Origin: Clostridia bacterium | GTDB lineage: Bacteria; Bacillota; Clostridia; Oscillospirales; Acutalibacteraceae | Assembly: GCA_017416345.1 (NCBI GenBank) | Contig: JAFQCR010000018.1 | Span: 1-64,000, forward strand | Length of the DNA stretch: 64,000 nucleotides | Reading direction: 5' to 3' | Shown: positions 34,780 through 43,077 of the stretch, one piece after another | Layout of the letters: the number at the start of each line of letters is the position of its first letter | Numbering within the stretch: position 1 is the stretch's first letter | Made by a program: the position numbers and the translations under genes | The notes under the pieces: model-generated | The model's database searches: none | Told to the model about the DNA's origin: nothing | The model's input: the letters and a program-made list of their open reading frames with translations, nothing else

Positions 34780-35748
34780 ATGGCGTTTTCCAACGACGTT
34801 TTACGTGAGGCCTTAAAGCAGGTCTCCGACCGCCGCAAAAAGGCTCAGCGTGAATTTGAGAAGCAAAAAAGTGATATTTACGAGGCTCATCCCGAGCTGT
34901 CCGACATTGACAATCAAATGCAGATAAAGGCCTCAAGAGCCGCCTTGCTGATGTTTTCGGGCAACACCTTTGAAGCCGAAAAGCTGCAAAAAGAGCTTAA
35001 TGAGTTGACTGTTCAAAAAGCGAGAATACTTAAATCGGCCGAGCTGCCCGAAGTACCTGAATGCTGCTGTAAAAAGTGCAACGACACGGGTTACTGTGAC
35101 GGTAAGCTTTGCGAATGTGTAACCGACCTTGCGGCCTCTTTAAGCTATACCTCCCTTTTGGGCGATATGCCGCTTGATGTTTCGACCTTTGACAGCTTTG
35201 ACCTTGACTACTACAGCGAGGAAAAGAATGAAAAAGGCGTTTCACCAAGACGTCAGATGTCGGCAATTTTAAAGATCTGCCGTGATTTTGCCGAAAAGTT
35301 CCCCGAGGGTAAAAACCTACTCTTTACAGGCAGCAGCGGACTTGGAAAAACACATTTGTCCTTGGCCATTGCCAACGAGGTGCTGAAAAAGGGGCACAGC
35401 GTGGTCTACGGCTCGGCGCAGAATCTTATAACCGAGGTCAGCCGTGAGACCTTCGACCGCTCTGGCTCGACCGCCAAGATCGACAGTCTTAACAGTTGTG
35501 AGTTGTTGATTCTGGACGATCTCGGAACCGAGTTTTCGACACAGTTGAGCTCGTCCATAGTCTACAACATCATCAACACCCGACTTTTGAGAGGTCTTTC
35601 GACCGTTATCAGCACCAATCTTGACATCAAGCAGATAAACGACACCTATTCCGAGCGTGTTGCGTCACGCATCATCGGAAGCTACACCGTTTGCCCCTGC
35701 TTCGGTAACGACATACGACTTATCAAGGCAAAAAAAGCAAAAAAATAA
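34780..35748 (+). CDS. DnaC/DnaI-like helicase loader ATPase
   Basis: A 322-residue AAA+ protein. Its N-terminal region (1-95) holds a Cys cluster CCCKKCNDTGYCDGKLCEC (about 92-110), which resembles the zinc-binding part of DnaI. The ATPase domain has Walker A GSSGLGKTH (about 185-193), Walker B LLILDDLG (about 244-251) and sensor STNL near 282. It loads the replicative helicase with the DnaD-type partner encoded just upstream; the ATG follows the upstream stop with no gap. Confidence 0.9.
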   Translation: MAFSNDVLREALKQVSDRRKKAQREFEKQKSDIYEAHPELSDIDNQMQIKASRAALLMFSGNTFEAEKLQKELNELTVQKARILKSAELPEVPECCCKKCNDTGYCDGKLCECVTDLAASLSYTSLLGDMPLDVSTFDSFDLDYYSEEKNEKGVSPRRQMSAILKICRDFAEKFPEGKNLLFTGSSGLGKTHLSLAIANEVLKKGHSVVYGSAQNLITEVSRETFDRSGSTAKIDSLNSCELLILDDLGTEFSTQLSSSIVYNIINTRLLRGLSTVISTNLDIKQINDTYSERVASRIIGSYTVCPCFGNDIRLIKAKKAKK

Positions 35749-35752
35749 ACCG

Positions 35753-35791
35753 TTCCCCGACCCGAAAAGCACTCGGATCGGGGATTTTTTT
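35753..35791 (+). terminator. Rho-independent terminator after the helicase loader
   Basis: TCCCCGACCCGA pairs with TCGGATCGGGGA (one mismatch), followed by TTTTTTT. Confidence 0.86.
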
Positions 35792-35823
35792 AATATTTAC
35801 ACCGGTTTAAGTGTTGTCCCCTG

Positions 35824-35852
35824 TTGCAAATAATATATTTTAGCGGTATAAT
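35824..35852 (+). promoter_or_regulatory. Sigma-A promoter of the MBL lipoprotein gene
   Basis: TTGCAA (35824-35829), 17-bp spacer and TATAAT (35847-35852), 30 nt before the ATG. Confidence 0.75.
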
Positions 35853-35882
35853 AAACATATAATTTACCGATGTGAGGTTGCT

Positions 35883-36779
35883 ATGAAGAGATTTTTCAGT
35901 ATTATTCTTGCTGTTTTGATGTTGGCATCGGCTTTAGTCGGTTGCGGCGACGATAAGAAACCCACCCAAAACAATGACGGATTCCTTACTGTATACTTTT
36001 TCGATGTCGGCCAGGCCGACAGCTCGCTGTTGCTGTTCCCTGATGATACCGTTATGCTTATCGACGCAGGCAACAAGGCCGATGGTGAAGAAATAGCCGA
36101 TTTTATCGACGACCTTAACATTGATGTCATCGATTATTTTGTCTGCACCCACCCTCACGAGGATCACATCGGCGGTGCATTGGATATTTTTGATGAATTT
36201 AAGGTGCTGAACGTGTGTGTTCCCAATATTGATGCTGACTTTCTGCCCGATACGCTTATTTACAAAAATCTTGTGACCGCCATTGAAATGGAAGGCTCAC
36301 GTGAGATCAAGCTCAGCGGCGGAACGGCCGTTATCGAAAAAGAACACTACAACGTAACGGCATTAAGCCCCTCCAAAAGCTCGGTTTTCAGCGATATGAA
36401 CGATTACTCATTGACGCTTCTGGTCAACTGTTTTACCAACACGATTCTGTTCACGGGTGATGCCGAAGCTCCTGCCGAGCTGGATATGCTGGCTTCGGGA
36501 ATAAACCTTGATGCCGATATCCTCAAGGTTGGCCATCACGGAAGCGGCAACTCCTCTACCGAGGATCTTCTGAAGGCGGTCACGCCGCAGGTTTCGGTCA
36601 TTTCCTGCGGTGAAGGTAACACCTACGGACATCCGCACGATGATGCCGTAAAGAGACTTGGAAAGATAGGCTCAAGGGTGTTTAGAACCGATACCGTGGG
36701 CACCGTCATAGCCAAATGCCACAACGGCGGCTTTAATATCGAAACCGACAGCTCAATTGAGCTTGACGGTAACCGATGA
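35883..36779 (+). CDS. ComEC/Rec2-like metallo-beta-lactamase fold lipoprotein
   Basis: A 298-residue exported protein with a lipoprotein signal (lipobox ALVGC near residue 21). The metallo-beta-lactamase domain is of the ComEC/Rec2 C-terminal type: FFDVGQADSSLL (about 40-51), the metal motif HPHEDHIGG (about 84-92), FTGDAEAPAE (about 188-197) and KVGHHGSGNSS (about 211-221). It lacks ComEC's membrane channel, so DNA uptake is not implied; an extracellular hydrolase, perhaps a nuclease, is possible. Its TGA overlaps a potential ATG of the next gene. Confidence 0.87.
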   Translation: MKRFFSIILAVLMLASALVGCGDDKKPTQNNDGFLTVYFFDVGQADSSLLLFPDDTVMLIDAGNKADGEEIADFIDDLNIDVIDYFVCTHPHEDHIGGALDIFDEFKVLNVCVPNIDADFLPDTLIYKNLVTAIEMEGSREIKLSGGTAVIEKEHYNVTALSPSKSSVFSDMNDYSLTLLVNCFTNTILFTGDAEAPAELDMLASGINLDADILKVGHHGSGNSSTEDLLKAVTPQVSVISCGEGNTYGHPHDDAVKRLGKIGSRVFRTDTVGTVIAKCHNGGFNIETDSSIELDGNR

Positions 36780-36787
36780 GGTGTTTT

Positions 36788-37609
36788 ATGGAAAGCAAAA
36801 GCCTTAATTTGATCAATAAAAACGGTCTGAGGTATATAACCTTCCCGTCGTTGGAGTTGCCTGGTGTTACACACGGCTTTACCACCCGTCACGGCGGCGC
36901 TTCCAAAGGTATTTTCAGCACTATGAATATGTCGGTCTCACGTGGGGATGACATTGAAGCCGTAAAGGAAAACTACCGCCGAATGTGTGCCGCTTTGGGT
37001 ACAGATTGGGGAAAATGTGTTTTGTCGCATCAGACTCACACCACCAATATCCGCATCGTCACCGAAGCCGACGCAGGTAAAGGACTTGTAATTGACCGTG
37101 ATTATGACGATATTGACGGACTTATCACCAACGTTAAAGGTCTGACCCTTGTCACACAGTATGCCGACTGTGTTGGTCTGCTGTTTTACGACCCCATAAA
37201 AAAGGTTATCGCCACCTCACACGCAGGCTGGAGAGGCACGGCAGATATGATCGGCAAAAAGACGGTTGAACTGATGCAAAAGCATTTCGGTTGTGACCCC
37301 AAGGACATTCACGCAGGTATAGCTCCCTCAATAGGTCCTTGCTGTTTTGAGGTCGATGCACCCGTGTATGATGAGTTTATCAAAATGGAAGGCATTGACC
37401 TTGACCGTATTATAAAGAATGACGGCAACGGCAAGTATCATATCGACCTTTGGGAGACCAACCGTCAGACACTAATACTTGCAGGGCTTGACCCGAAAAA
37501 TATTTCGGTGACCGACCTTTGCACCAAATGCCTGCACGATGACTTTTTCTCCCACCGCTTCACGGGTGGCAAAAGAGGCAACCTTGCGGCACTTATAGCA
37601 TTAATTTAA
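36788..37609 (+). CDS. pgeF: Peptidoglycan editing factor PgeF (YfiH/LACC1 family)
   Basis: About 273 residues. Family motifs: GVTHGFTTRHGGASKGIF (about 23-40), SHQTHTTNI (about 80-88), ADCVGLLFYDP (about 130-140), SHAGWRGTA (about 152-160) and IGPCCFEV (about 187-194). In E. coli PgeF removes wrongly incorporated L-Ser from UDP-MurNAc; relatives act on purine nucleosides. The ATG at 36788 has a GAGG site; the upstream ATG at 36776 overlaps the previous stop. It lies 20 bp before malQ and near the MurNAc salvage unit. Confidence 0.9.
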   Translation: MESKSLNLINKNGLRYITFPSLELPGVTHGFTTRHGGASKGIFSTMNMSVSRGDDIEAVKENYRRMCAALGTDWGKCVLSHQTHTTNIRIVTEADAGKGLVIDRDYDDIDGLITNVKGLTLVTQYADCVGLLFYDPIKKVIATSHAGWRGTADMIGKKTVELMQKHFGCDPKDIHAGIAPSIGPCCFEVDAPVYDEFIKMEGIDLDRIIKNDGNGKYHIDLWETNRQTLILAGLDPKNISVTDLCTKCLHDDFFSHRFTGGKRGNLAALIALI

Positions 37610-37629
37610 GAAAGAATAAGGTAAATATT

Positions 37630-39060
37630 ATGAAAAGATCAAGCGGTGTGCTGATGCACATATCCTCCCTCCCCGGCGACTATTCCACAGGCACCTTCGG
37701 CAAGCACGCCAAGGCTTTTGTCGACTTTTTGGCTGACTGCGGCTTTTCCTATTGGCAGGTTTTGCCTTTCAGTATGATTGACGAATGCAATTCGCCCTAT
37801 AAATCCTACTCCGCCTTTGCAGGAAACCCGTTTTTTATCGACCCCGAGACGCTTTTTGAGCAAAGGCTGATAACAGCCGATGAACTGTTGGAGGCACGTC
37901 AGAAGACCCCTTACGCCTGCGAATTTGACAGATTGAGGACCGATCGAATGGATCTGCTTTTCAAGGCTTCGTTACGGGTCACCGACCGCAAGACGGTATA
38001 TGATTTTATCGGGCAGAAGCCCTACATAAAGCAGGCCTGCGAATTTATGGCATTAAAATCCGCCAACAACGACCTTGAGTGGCACGATTGGACGGTCAAT
38101 ACTCCCGATGATGATGTACTGTTTATGTGGTACTTCATTCAGTACGAATTTTTCCGTGAGTGGAAGCTCATCACCGACTATGCACATTCCAAAAACATAA
38201 AGATCATCGGTGACATCCCGATCTATGTTGCGCTTGATTCAAGCGACGTTTGGGGAAACAAGGACATGTTCCTGCTTGATGATGAATATCATCCGACCGA
38301 CGTTGCAGGCGTACCGCCCGACTATTTTGCCGAGGAAGGTCAGCTTTGGGGCAATCCGCTTTACGATTGGGACAAAATGAAGGCCGACGGCTTCAGTTGG
38401 TGGAAGGCAAGGCTTCAGAATATGTTTACCTTGTTTGACGGTGTGAGGATCGACCACTTCAGAGGACTTGAAAGCTATTGGAGCGTGCCTGCTACAGCCA
38501 AAACCGCCAAGGAGGGCCGTTGGGTAAAGGGTCCGGGCAAGGAATTTATTGATATGATAAACTCCATCCGTGGTGAGAATTTTGTCATTGCCGAGGATCT
38601 GGGAGACATCACGCCTGAGGTCATTGAGCTTGTGAAATACAGCGGCTTCCCGGGAATGAGGGTGTTCCAGTTTGGTTTTATCGACGATTGCGACAGCCCT
38701 CATCAACCGCATAACTACCCCAATAACTGCATTGCCTACACAGGCACCCACGATAACAACACCCTTTTGGGTTACGTATGGGAGCTTGACGAGGCGACCC
38801 GTAAAGGTATGCTGGAATACTGCGGATATTTCGATAAAAACTGGGATGCCTGCTACGACAGAATAATCGCAACCATGATGGGTAGCCATGCCGGCACCGT
38901 CATCTTCCCCATCCAGGATCTTTTGAAGTTCGGCTCCGACACAAGACTTAACATCCCCGGTCAGGCCGAAGGCAACTGGTCTTACCGCATAACGACCGAA
39001 CAGTTAAAAACGCTTGACAGCAAAAAATACAAACGTTTAAATTACGTTTACCGAAGATAA
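37630..39060 (+). CDS. malQ: 4-alpha-glucanotransferase (amylomaltase)
   Basis: A 476-residue GH77 enzyme that transfers glucan chains between malto-oligosaccharides. It starts SSGVLMHISSLPGDYSTGTFG and has the family blocks GDIPIYVALDSSDVW (about 195-209), the nucleophile segment GVRIDHFRG (about 271-279), the acid/base segment VIAEDLGDITP (about 316-326) and TGTHDNNTLLGY (about 375-386). Length fits the shorter bacterial MalQ class. It is followed by its own terminator. Confidence 0.95.
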   Translation: MKRSSGVLMHISSLPGDYSTGTFGKHAKAFVDFLADCGFSYWQVLPFSMIDECNSPYKSYSAFAGNPFFIDPETLFEQRLITADELLEARQKTPYACEFDRLRTDRMDLLFKASLRVTDRKTVYDFIGQKPYIKQACEFMALKSANNDLEWHDWTVNTPDDDVLFMWYFIQYEFFREWKLITDYAHSKNIKIIGDIPIYVALDSSDVWGNKDMFLLDDEYHPTDVAGVPPDYFAEEGQLWGNPLYDWDKMKADGFSWWKARLQNMFTLFDGVRIDHFRGLESYWSVPATAKTAKEGRWVKGPGKEFIDMINSIRGENFVIAEDLGDITPEVIELVKYSGFPGMRVFQFGFIDDCDSPHQPHNYPNNCIAYTGTHDNNTLLGYVWELDEATRKGMLEYCGYFDKNWDACYDRIIATMMGSHAGTVIFPIQDLLKFGSDTRLNIPGQAEGNWSYRITTEQLKTLDSKKYKRLNYVYRR

Positions 39061-39064
39061 ATTA

Positions 39065-39107
39065 AAAACAGCAAGATTCGCAAACTTTCGATTCTTGCTG
39101 TTTTATT
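39065..39107 (+). terminator. Rho-independent terminator of malQ
   Basis: AACAGCAAGATTCG pairs with CGATTCTTGCTGTT (two mismatches), followed by a TTTATTTT tract. Confidence 0.78.
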
Positions 39108-39128
39108 TTGCCGAAAATTCCACGATTC

Positions 39129-39192
39129 GTAGACTTTTTGCTTTATGCTGCCCATTTTGTGGATTTACAAGTAGACTTTTTAGGTGTATAAT
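39129..39192 (+). promoter_or_regulatory. Promoter and candidate operator of the HTH-kinase/murQ operon
   Basis: TTTACA (39164-39169), 17-bp spacer, TATAAT (39187-39192). An exact 11-bp repeat GTAGACTTTTT occurs at 39129-39139 and 39171-39181, 42 bp or four helical turns apart. The second copy lies between the -35 and -10 boxes, a good position for a repressor. Confidence 0.75.
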
Positions 39193-39214
39193 ATAGAAAA
39201 AGGAGGTCGTGATT

Positions 39215-40324
39215 TTGGATAGTAAGCAATTGTTTGCCAATAATCTCAAAGCGGCTCGTATCAAAGCAGGGTTAAGTCAGGTGAAGTTAGCCGAAATGCT
39301 TTCCTACACGGGCAAGGCCATCAGCAAGTGGGAATCGGGCTATGCCCTACCCCCTGCTGAAATTCTGCCCAAGCTTGCAAAAATACTTGACACCGATCTT
39401 AACACTCTGTTCGATTTCAGAGAGGAGCCACAATACTTTATCGGCGTTGACGGCGGCGGTACCAAGACCAAGTTTATGATGACCGACCGCAACGGTATCG
39501 TTATAAACGAGCTGACCCTTGGTGCCTGCAACCCGACAAGCGTTGGCATCGACAATTCCGTAGCCATTTTTTCTGATGGAATAAAACAGCTTTGCAGTGA
39601 TATTCCTTACGGCAAGGTCTCGGTCTACATCGGTAGCGCAGGCTGCGGTATAAAATCCAATCAAGAGCTTATTTCAAAAGGCTTGAGCAGTCTTAAATTA
39701 TCACGCCTTCAGATAAGCGGTGATGCCGAAAACATCATTTCGGCCGCTTTAAGAGGCGGAAACGGTGTTATTGCCATCCTTGGAACAGGGTCGATAATTT
39801 ACTCGGTCTACGGCAACACAAGCCATCGTATCGGCGGCTACGGTCACTTTATCGGCGACACCTTTTCAGGCTCGGAATTCGGCCGTGCGTGTTTAGAGGC
39901 GGTTTTTGCCGACCTTGATAAAAGCAGACCTAAAACAGCTATGACCAAAGCCGTAACCGATATAAACGGTACCGACGTTTCCAAAATGCTGGCCGATATG
40001 TATACCGAGGGCAAGACCTATATGGCAAGGCTGGCACACGTTGTGTTTGAGGCCGCAGATAAAGGTGACAAGGTTGCAAGCGAGATACTTGACCGCAACG
40101 TAAAACGCTTTTCTGCACAGCTTTCAGCCGCTTTGGAGCATCTGCCGCAGGGCGAAAGATTCAATATTGTTTTAGCCGGCGGTATTACCAATTTTGCCGA
40201 AAGTTTCGTTGAAGAATTGAAACAAAATATCACAGCAAACAACCTCAACGAAATAAAAATACTCGACTGTGAACCCGTTGTGGGTGCTGTGCTTCTCGCA
40301 GGAGCACCATATAAGGAGAATTAA
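39215..40324 (+). CDS. XRE-type HTH domain fused to BadF/BcrA-type sugar kinase (GlcNAc kinase-like)
   Basis: About 369 residues. Residues 5-65 form an XRE HTH domain (LAEMLSYTGKAISKWESG as turn and recognition helix). Residues 70-365 are an ASKHA-fold kinase of the BadF/BadG/BcrA/GlcNAc kinase family: FIGVDGGGTKTKF phosphate-1 loop, then AILGTGSIIYSV (about 189-200), RIGGYGHFIGD and VLAGGITNF. I chose the TTG at 39215, 8 nt after AGGAGG; the GTG at 39209 is only 2 nt from it. It probably senses and phosphorylates an amino sugar and controls its own operon, by analogy with ROK repressors. Two genes follow directly. Confidence 0.85.
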   Translation: MDSKQLFANNLKAARIKAGLSQVKLAEMLSYTGKAISKWESGYALPPAEILPKLAKILDTDLNTLFDFREEPQYFIGVDGGGTKTKFMMTDRNGIVINELTLGACNPTSVGIDNSVAIFSDGIKQLCSDIPYGKVSVYIGSAGCGIKSNQELISKGLSSLKLSRLQISGDAENIISAALRGGNGVIAILGTGSIIYSVYGNTSHRIGGYGHFIGDTFSGSEFGRACLEAVFADLDKSRPKTAMTKAVTDINGTDVSKMLADMYTEGKTYMARLAHVVFEAADKGDKVASEILDRNVKRFSAQLSAALEHLPQGERFNIVLAGGITNFAESFVEELKQNITANNLNEIKILDCEPVVGAVLLAGAPYKEN

Positions 40325-40326
40325 AA

Positions 40327-41136
40327 ATGCTTAACACCGAAATGAGAAACCCTAATTCAACGCATATTGATAAAATGACGTCTTTGGAAATGGCCAAGGT
40401 CATTCAGGCCGAAAACCTCAATGCCGCCCTGGCGGTTGAAAAGGTCTTGCCCGAGATTGCCGAGGTCATCGACCGTGTTTCGGAGCGCATCAACAAGGGT
40501 GGCCGACTTTTTTATGTCGGTTGCGGCACATCAGGTCGACTTGGTATACTTGACGCTTCCGAATGCCCTCCCACCTACGGCGTTTCGCCCGATATGGTGG
40601 TCGGTATTATTTCGGGCGGCGACAAGGCTATCCGCAACGCTGTCGAGGGTGCCGAGGATAACTTTGAGGCAGGCTACAGTGACATTTCAAAGTATAACCT
40701 CACCGAGCTTGACTCTGTGGTAGGAATCTCGGTCGCAGGCGGTGCGCAGTACGTTATCGGCTCACTTACCGCCGCCAAAGACAAGGGTGCTTTGACCGTA
40801 GGTCTTACCTGCAACGAGGGTTGTAAAATAAACGAAATGGCTGACCTGCACATCACCACCGATACGGGTGCCGAGGTCGTGACGGGCTCAACAAGAATGA
40901 AGGCCGGCACAGCACACAAAATGGTGCTGAATATGCTTTCCACCGCAGTTATGATAAAATACGGCAGGGTTTATCAGAACTATATGATCTACATAAAGCC
41001 CGTCAACGTGAAGCTCCGTGACCGTATGATAAGGATCGTGCGTGACATTGCCGAGGTTTCTTATGAGGAAGCCGAGCAACGCCTTGAAGCCAACAACTGG
41101 GAGATAAAGGACGCTGTTGAAAAGGGGCTGAAGTAA
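40327..41136 (+). CDS. murQ: N-acetylmuramic acid 6-phosphate etherase
   Basis: A 269-residue enzyme that removes lactate from MurNAc-6-phosphate, giving GlcNAc-6-phosphate. Family motifs: TEMRNPNSTHIDKM at the start, FYVGCGTSGRLGILDASECPPT (about 62-83), VEGAEDNFEAG (about 101-111) and TGSTRMKAGTAHKMVLNM (about 184-201). It is about 30 residues shorter than typical MurQ at the C-terminal end but has all the active-site blocks. It starts 2 nt after the HTH-kinase and overlaps the next gene (TAATG). Confidence 0.95.
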   Translation: MLNTEMRNPNSTHIDKMTSLEMAKVIQAENLNAALAVEKVLPEIAEVIDRVSERINKGGRLFYVGCGTSGRLGILDASECPPTYGVSPDMVVGIISGGDKAIRNAVEGAEDNFEAGYSDISKYNLTELDSVVGISVAGGAQYVIGSLTAAKDKGALTVGLTCNEGCKINEMADLHITTDTGAEVVTGSTRMKAGTAHKMVLNMLSTAVMIKYGRVYQNYMIYIKPVNVKLRDRMIRIVRDIAEVSYEEAEQRLEANNWEIKDAVEKGLK

Positions 41137-42923
41137 TGAAAACAAGTGAAATAAAGCTTATAAACGGCCGTCCTATACTCTTTGTTGACGGCAAAAAGAC
41201 ACCTGCGGCGGCCTATATCACCTATTTTGACGAGCGTTCGCATTGTGCCGATTTTGCCAACGTTGGTTATGAGTTGTACTCACTTTGCGCCTCGTTTACA
41301 AGCCTGCCGTTGAATGCCAACACGGGATTCTCCCCTCTTTTCGGTATTTTTGACGTTAAGGGCAGCCCCGATTTCAGCGAGTTTGACAAGAACGTCCGTC
41401 AGATAATTGCCGCTTGTCCCACCGCTAAAATTTTCCCCCGTGTCCGCATTTCGATGCCGCAATGGTGGGTCGATGAGCACCCCGATGAGTGTTGCCGAAG
41501 CAATGACGGAAGGCTTCGTGAAGCCATTTTCTCGGAAGAGTTTAAGGTCACGGGTGCCGAAATGCTCCGTGAGTATATTGCCCACGTGCAAAACAGCGAT
41601 TATGCCGATAACATTGTAGGTTACCAGGTTGCAGGCGGCTTTACCGAGGAATGGTTCCATTTTGATTCCAAGGGTAGCGTTTCGCCCAACTCCAAAAAGT
41701 ATTTTAATAAGTATTTGCAGGCGCATTACCCCGAAAAATACACCGAAGAAATTGAGATACCCGAGGGAAAGACCTATACTGGTAAGGGTTTTATCGAGGA
41801 TGAAAAGGCGCTTCATTATCTTGAATTTCTGAACGTCAGCCTTGCCGAAACTATAGCCCATTTTGCCCATGTTGCCAAGGAATGTGTTGACTTTAAGCAG
41901 ATAGTCGGTGCATTTTTCGGCTATGTTGTGGACATCGGCGGTCCCGTCAGAGGCGCAAGTGGTTTGTGGGAGATGCTCAAATGCCCCGATGTTGACTTTT
42001 TCTGCTCACCCAACAGCTATGCCTTTACCCGTGCGTTGGGCAAGGATTGGCACGAGCCGATACCGGGTGAAAGCCTGAAGTTGCACGGTAAGCTCTATTT
42101 TGCCGAGAACGACATCCGCACCCACCTTTCCGATTATCCCGACAACTGCCGTCCCGGTGTTGACCCCGAGAAAAAGTATGAGGGCCCCATCTGGAAAGGC
42201 CCCGATACGGTCGAAGGCTCGGTTGCGGCCGTCAGAAAGTCGTTTGCACGTCAGTTGACCCACTCCAACGCATTCTGGTGGTTTGATATGTGGGGCGGCT
42301 GGTACGATTGCCCCGAGCTTATGAGCGAGATGAAAAGCTTCCGTGAAATTATGGGTAGCTACACCAACGAAACCACCCACCTGCCCAAAGAAAACTCGGA
42401 GGTTGTGCTTGTCATCGACGAGACCTATCACCGCCGCATAGGCACCACCGACCCGATGTATTATGTTGTAGGAATATACCGCAAAGCGCTCGGCAATACA
42501 GGTATCCCTTACGACATTATGATGGCCGAGGATTTCGAGCATTGCAAGGATTGCAAGACGGTCATTCTGCCTTATCCCGAGGAATATTTTTCCGATACCG
42601 CAAAGGCACTCAAAGCATTTTGTGAGCAACACAATGTTCCCGTGCTGACCGCCACTTTAAGCGATATGACCGACCTTGACACCGACGCTTTGCGCCGCCG
42701 TCTTATTAAAAGCGGTGTTCATTGCTACTGCGATTCGGGTGATATAATCTACCGTGGCAACGGTTATCTTTGCATCCATGCCGCAACAGCAGGCAAAAAG
42801 ACGATAGCCCTCCCCCACGCTTACGAAATCACGTCATTGAACACTCCTACCCCCACCTTTGTTTCGGATAAAATAGAAGTTGAAATGAAGGAATTTGAAA
42901 CATTGATCTATAAGGTTAATTAA
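41136..42923 (+). CDS. GH42-like TIM-barrel glycoside hydrolase family protein
   Basis: A 595-residue cytoplasmic protein. TIM barrel about 20-390, then an alpha/beta domain (about 415-540) like the GH42 trimerisation domain, and a small C-terminal beta region. The segment GYQVAGGFTEEWF (about 163-175) stands where GH42 has its NE acid/base, here with TEE instead. LHGKLYFAENDIRTH (about 314-328) may carry the nucleophile Glu. The altered acid/base motif means a different substrate is likely. It shares the TAATG junction with murQ, so it probably cleaves a MurNAc- or GlcNAc-containing disaccharide for this pathway (inference). Confidence 0.75.
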   Translation: MKTSEIKLINGRPILFVDGKKTPAAAYITYFDERSHCADFANVGYELYSLCASFTSLPLNANTGFSPLFGIFDVKGSPDFSEFDKNVRQIIAACPTAKIFPRVRISMPQWWVDEHPDECCRSNDGRLREAIFSEEFKVTGAEMLREYIAHVQNSDYADNIVGYQVAGGFTEEWFHFDSKGSVSPNSKKYFNKYLQAHYPEKYTEEIEIPEGKTYTGKGFIEDEKALHYLEFLNVSLAETIAHFAHVAKECVDFKQIVGAFFGYVVDIGGPVRGASGLWEMLKCPDVDFFCSPNSYAFTRALGKDWHEPIPGESLKLHGKLYFAENDIRTHLSDYPDNCRPGVDPEKKYEGPIWKGPDTVEGSVAAVRKSFARQLTHSNAFWWFDMWGGWYDCPELMSEMKSFREIMGSYTNETTHLPKENSEVVLVIDETYHRRIGTTDPMYYVVGIYRKALGNTGIPYDIMMAEDFEHCKDCKTVILPYPEEYFSDTAKALKAFCEQHNVPVLTATLSDMTDLDTDALRRRLIKSGVHCYCDSGDIIYRGNGYLCIHAATAGKKTIALPHAYEITSLNTPTPTFVSDKIEVEMKEFETLIYKVN

Positions 42924-42935
42924 CTTCTAAAAAAT

Positions 42936-43012
42936 AAGATTCTTCGCCAACGGCTCAGAATGACAGTCCTAAATAAAATTTATGTCATTCTGAACGAAGT
43001 GAAGAATCTTTT
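42936..43012. repeat. AAGATTCTTCG-type palindromic repeat, second copy
   Basis: Same ends and inner arms as the copy at 7731-7809 (CAGAATGACA...TGTCATTCTG), with a different loop. It lies between convergent genes, as the first copy does. Confidence 0.82.
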
Positions 43013-43033
43013 ATTTTGAAGTCACATACAACA

Positions 43034-43066
43034 AACCCACCTGTTCCGAAAAACAGGTGGGTTAAT
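43034..43066 (-). terminator. Terminator of the fucose-isomerase-like gene
   Basis: AACCCACCTGTT/AACAGGTGGGTT perfect 12-bp stem just beyond the minus-strand stop codon. The T-run is short. Confidence 0.7.
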
Positions 43067-43077
43067 TTGTAATTCAA

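Noticed and set aside
35883-36779. Competence protein ComEC
   Set aside because: Only the metallo-beta-lactamase part is present, as a lipoprotein, without the membrane channel needed for DNA uptake.
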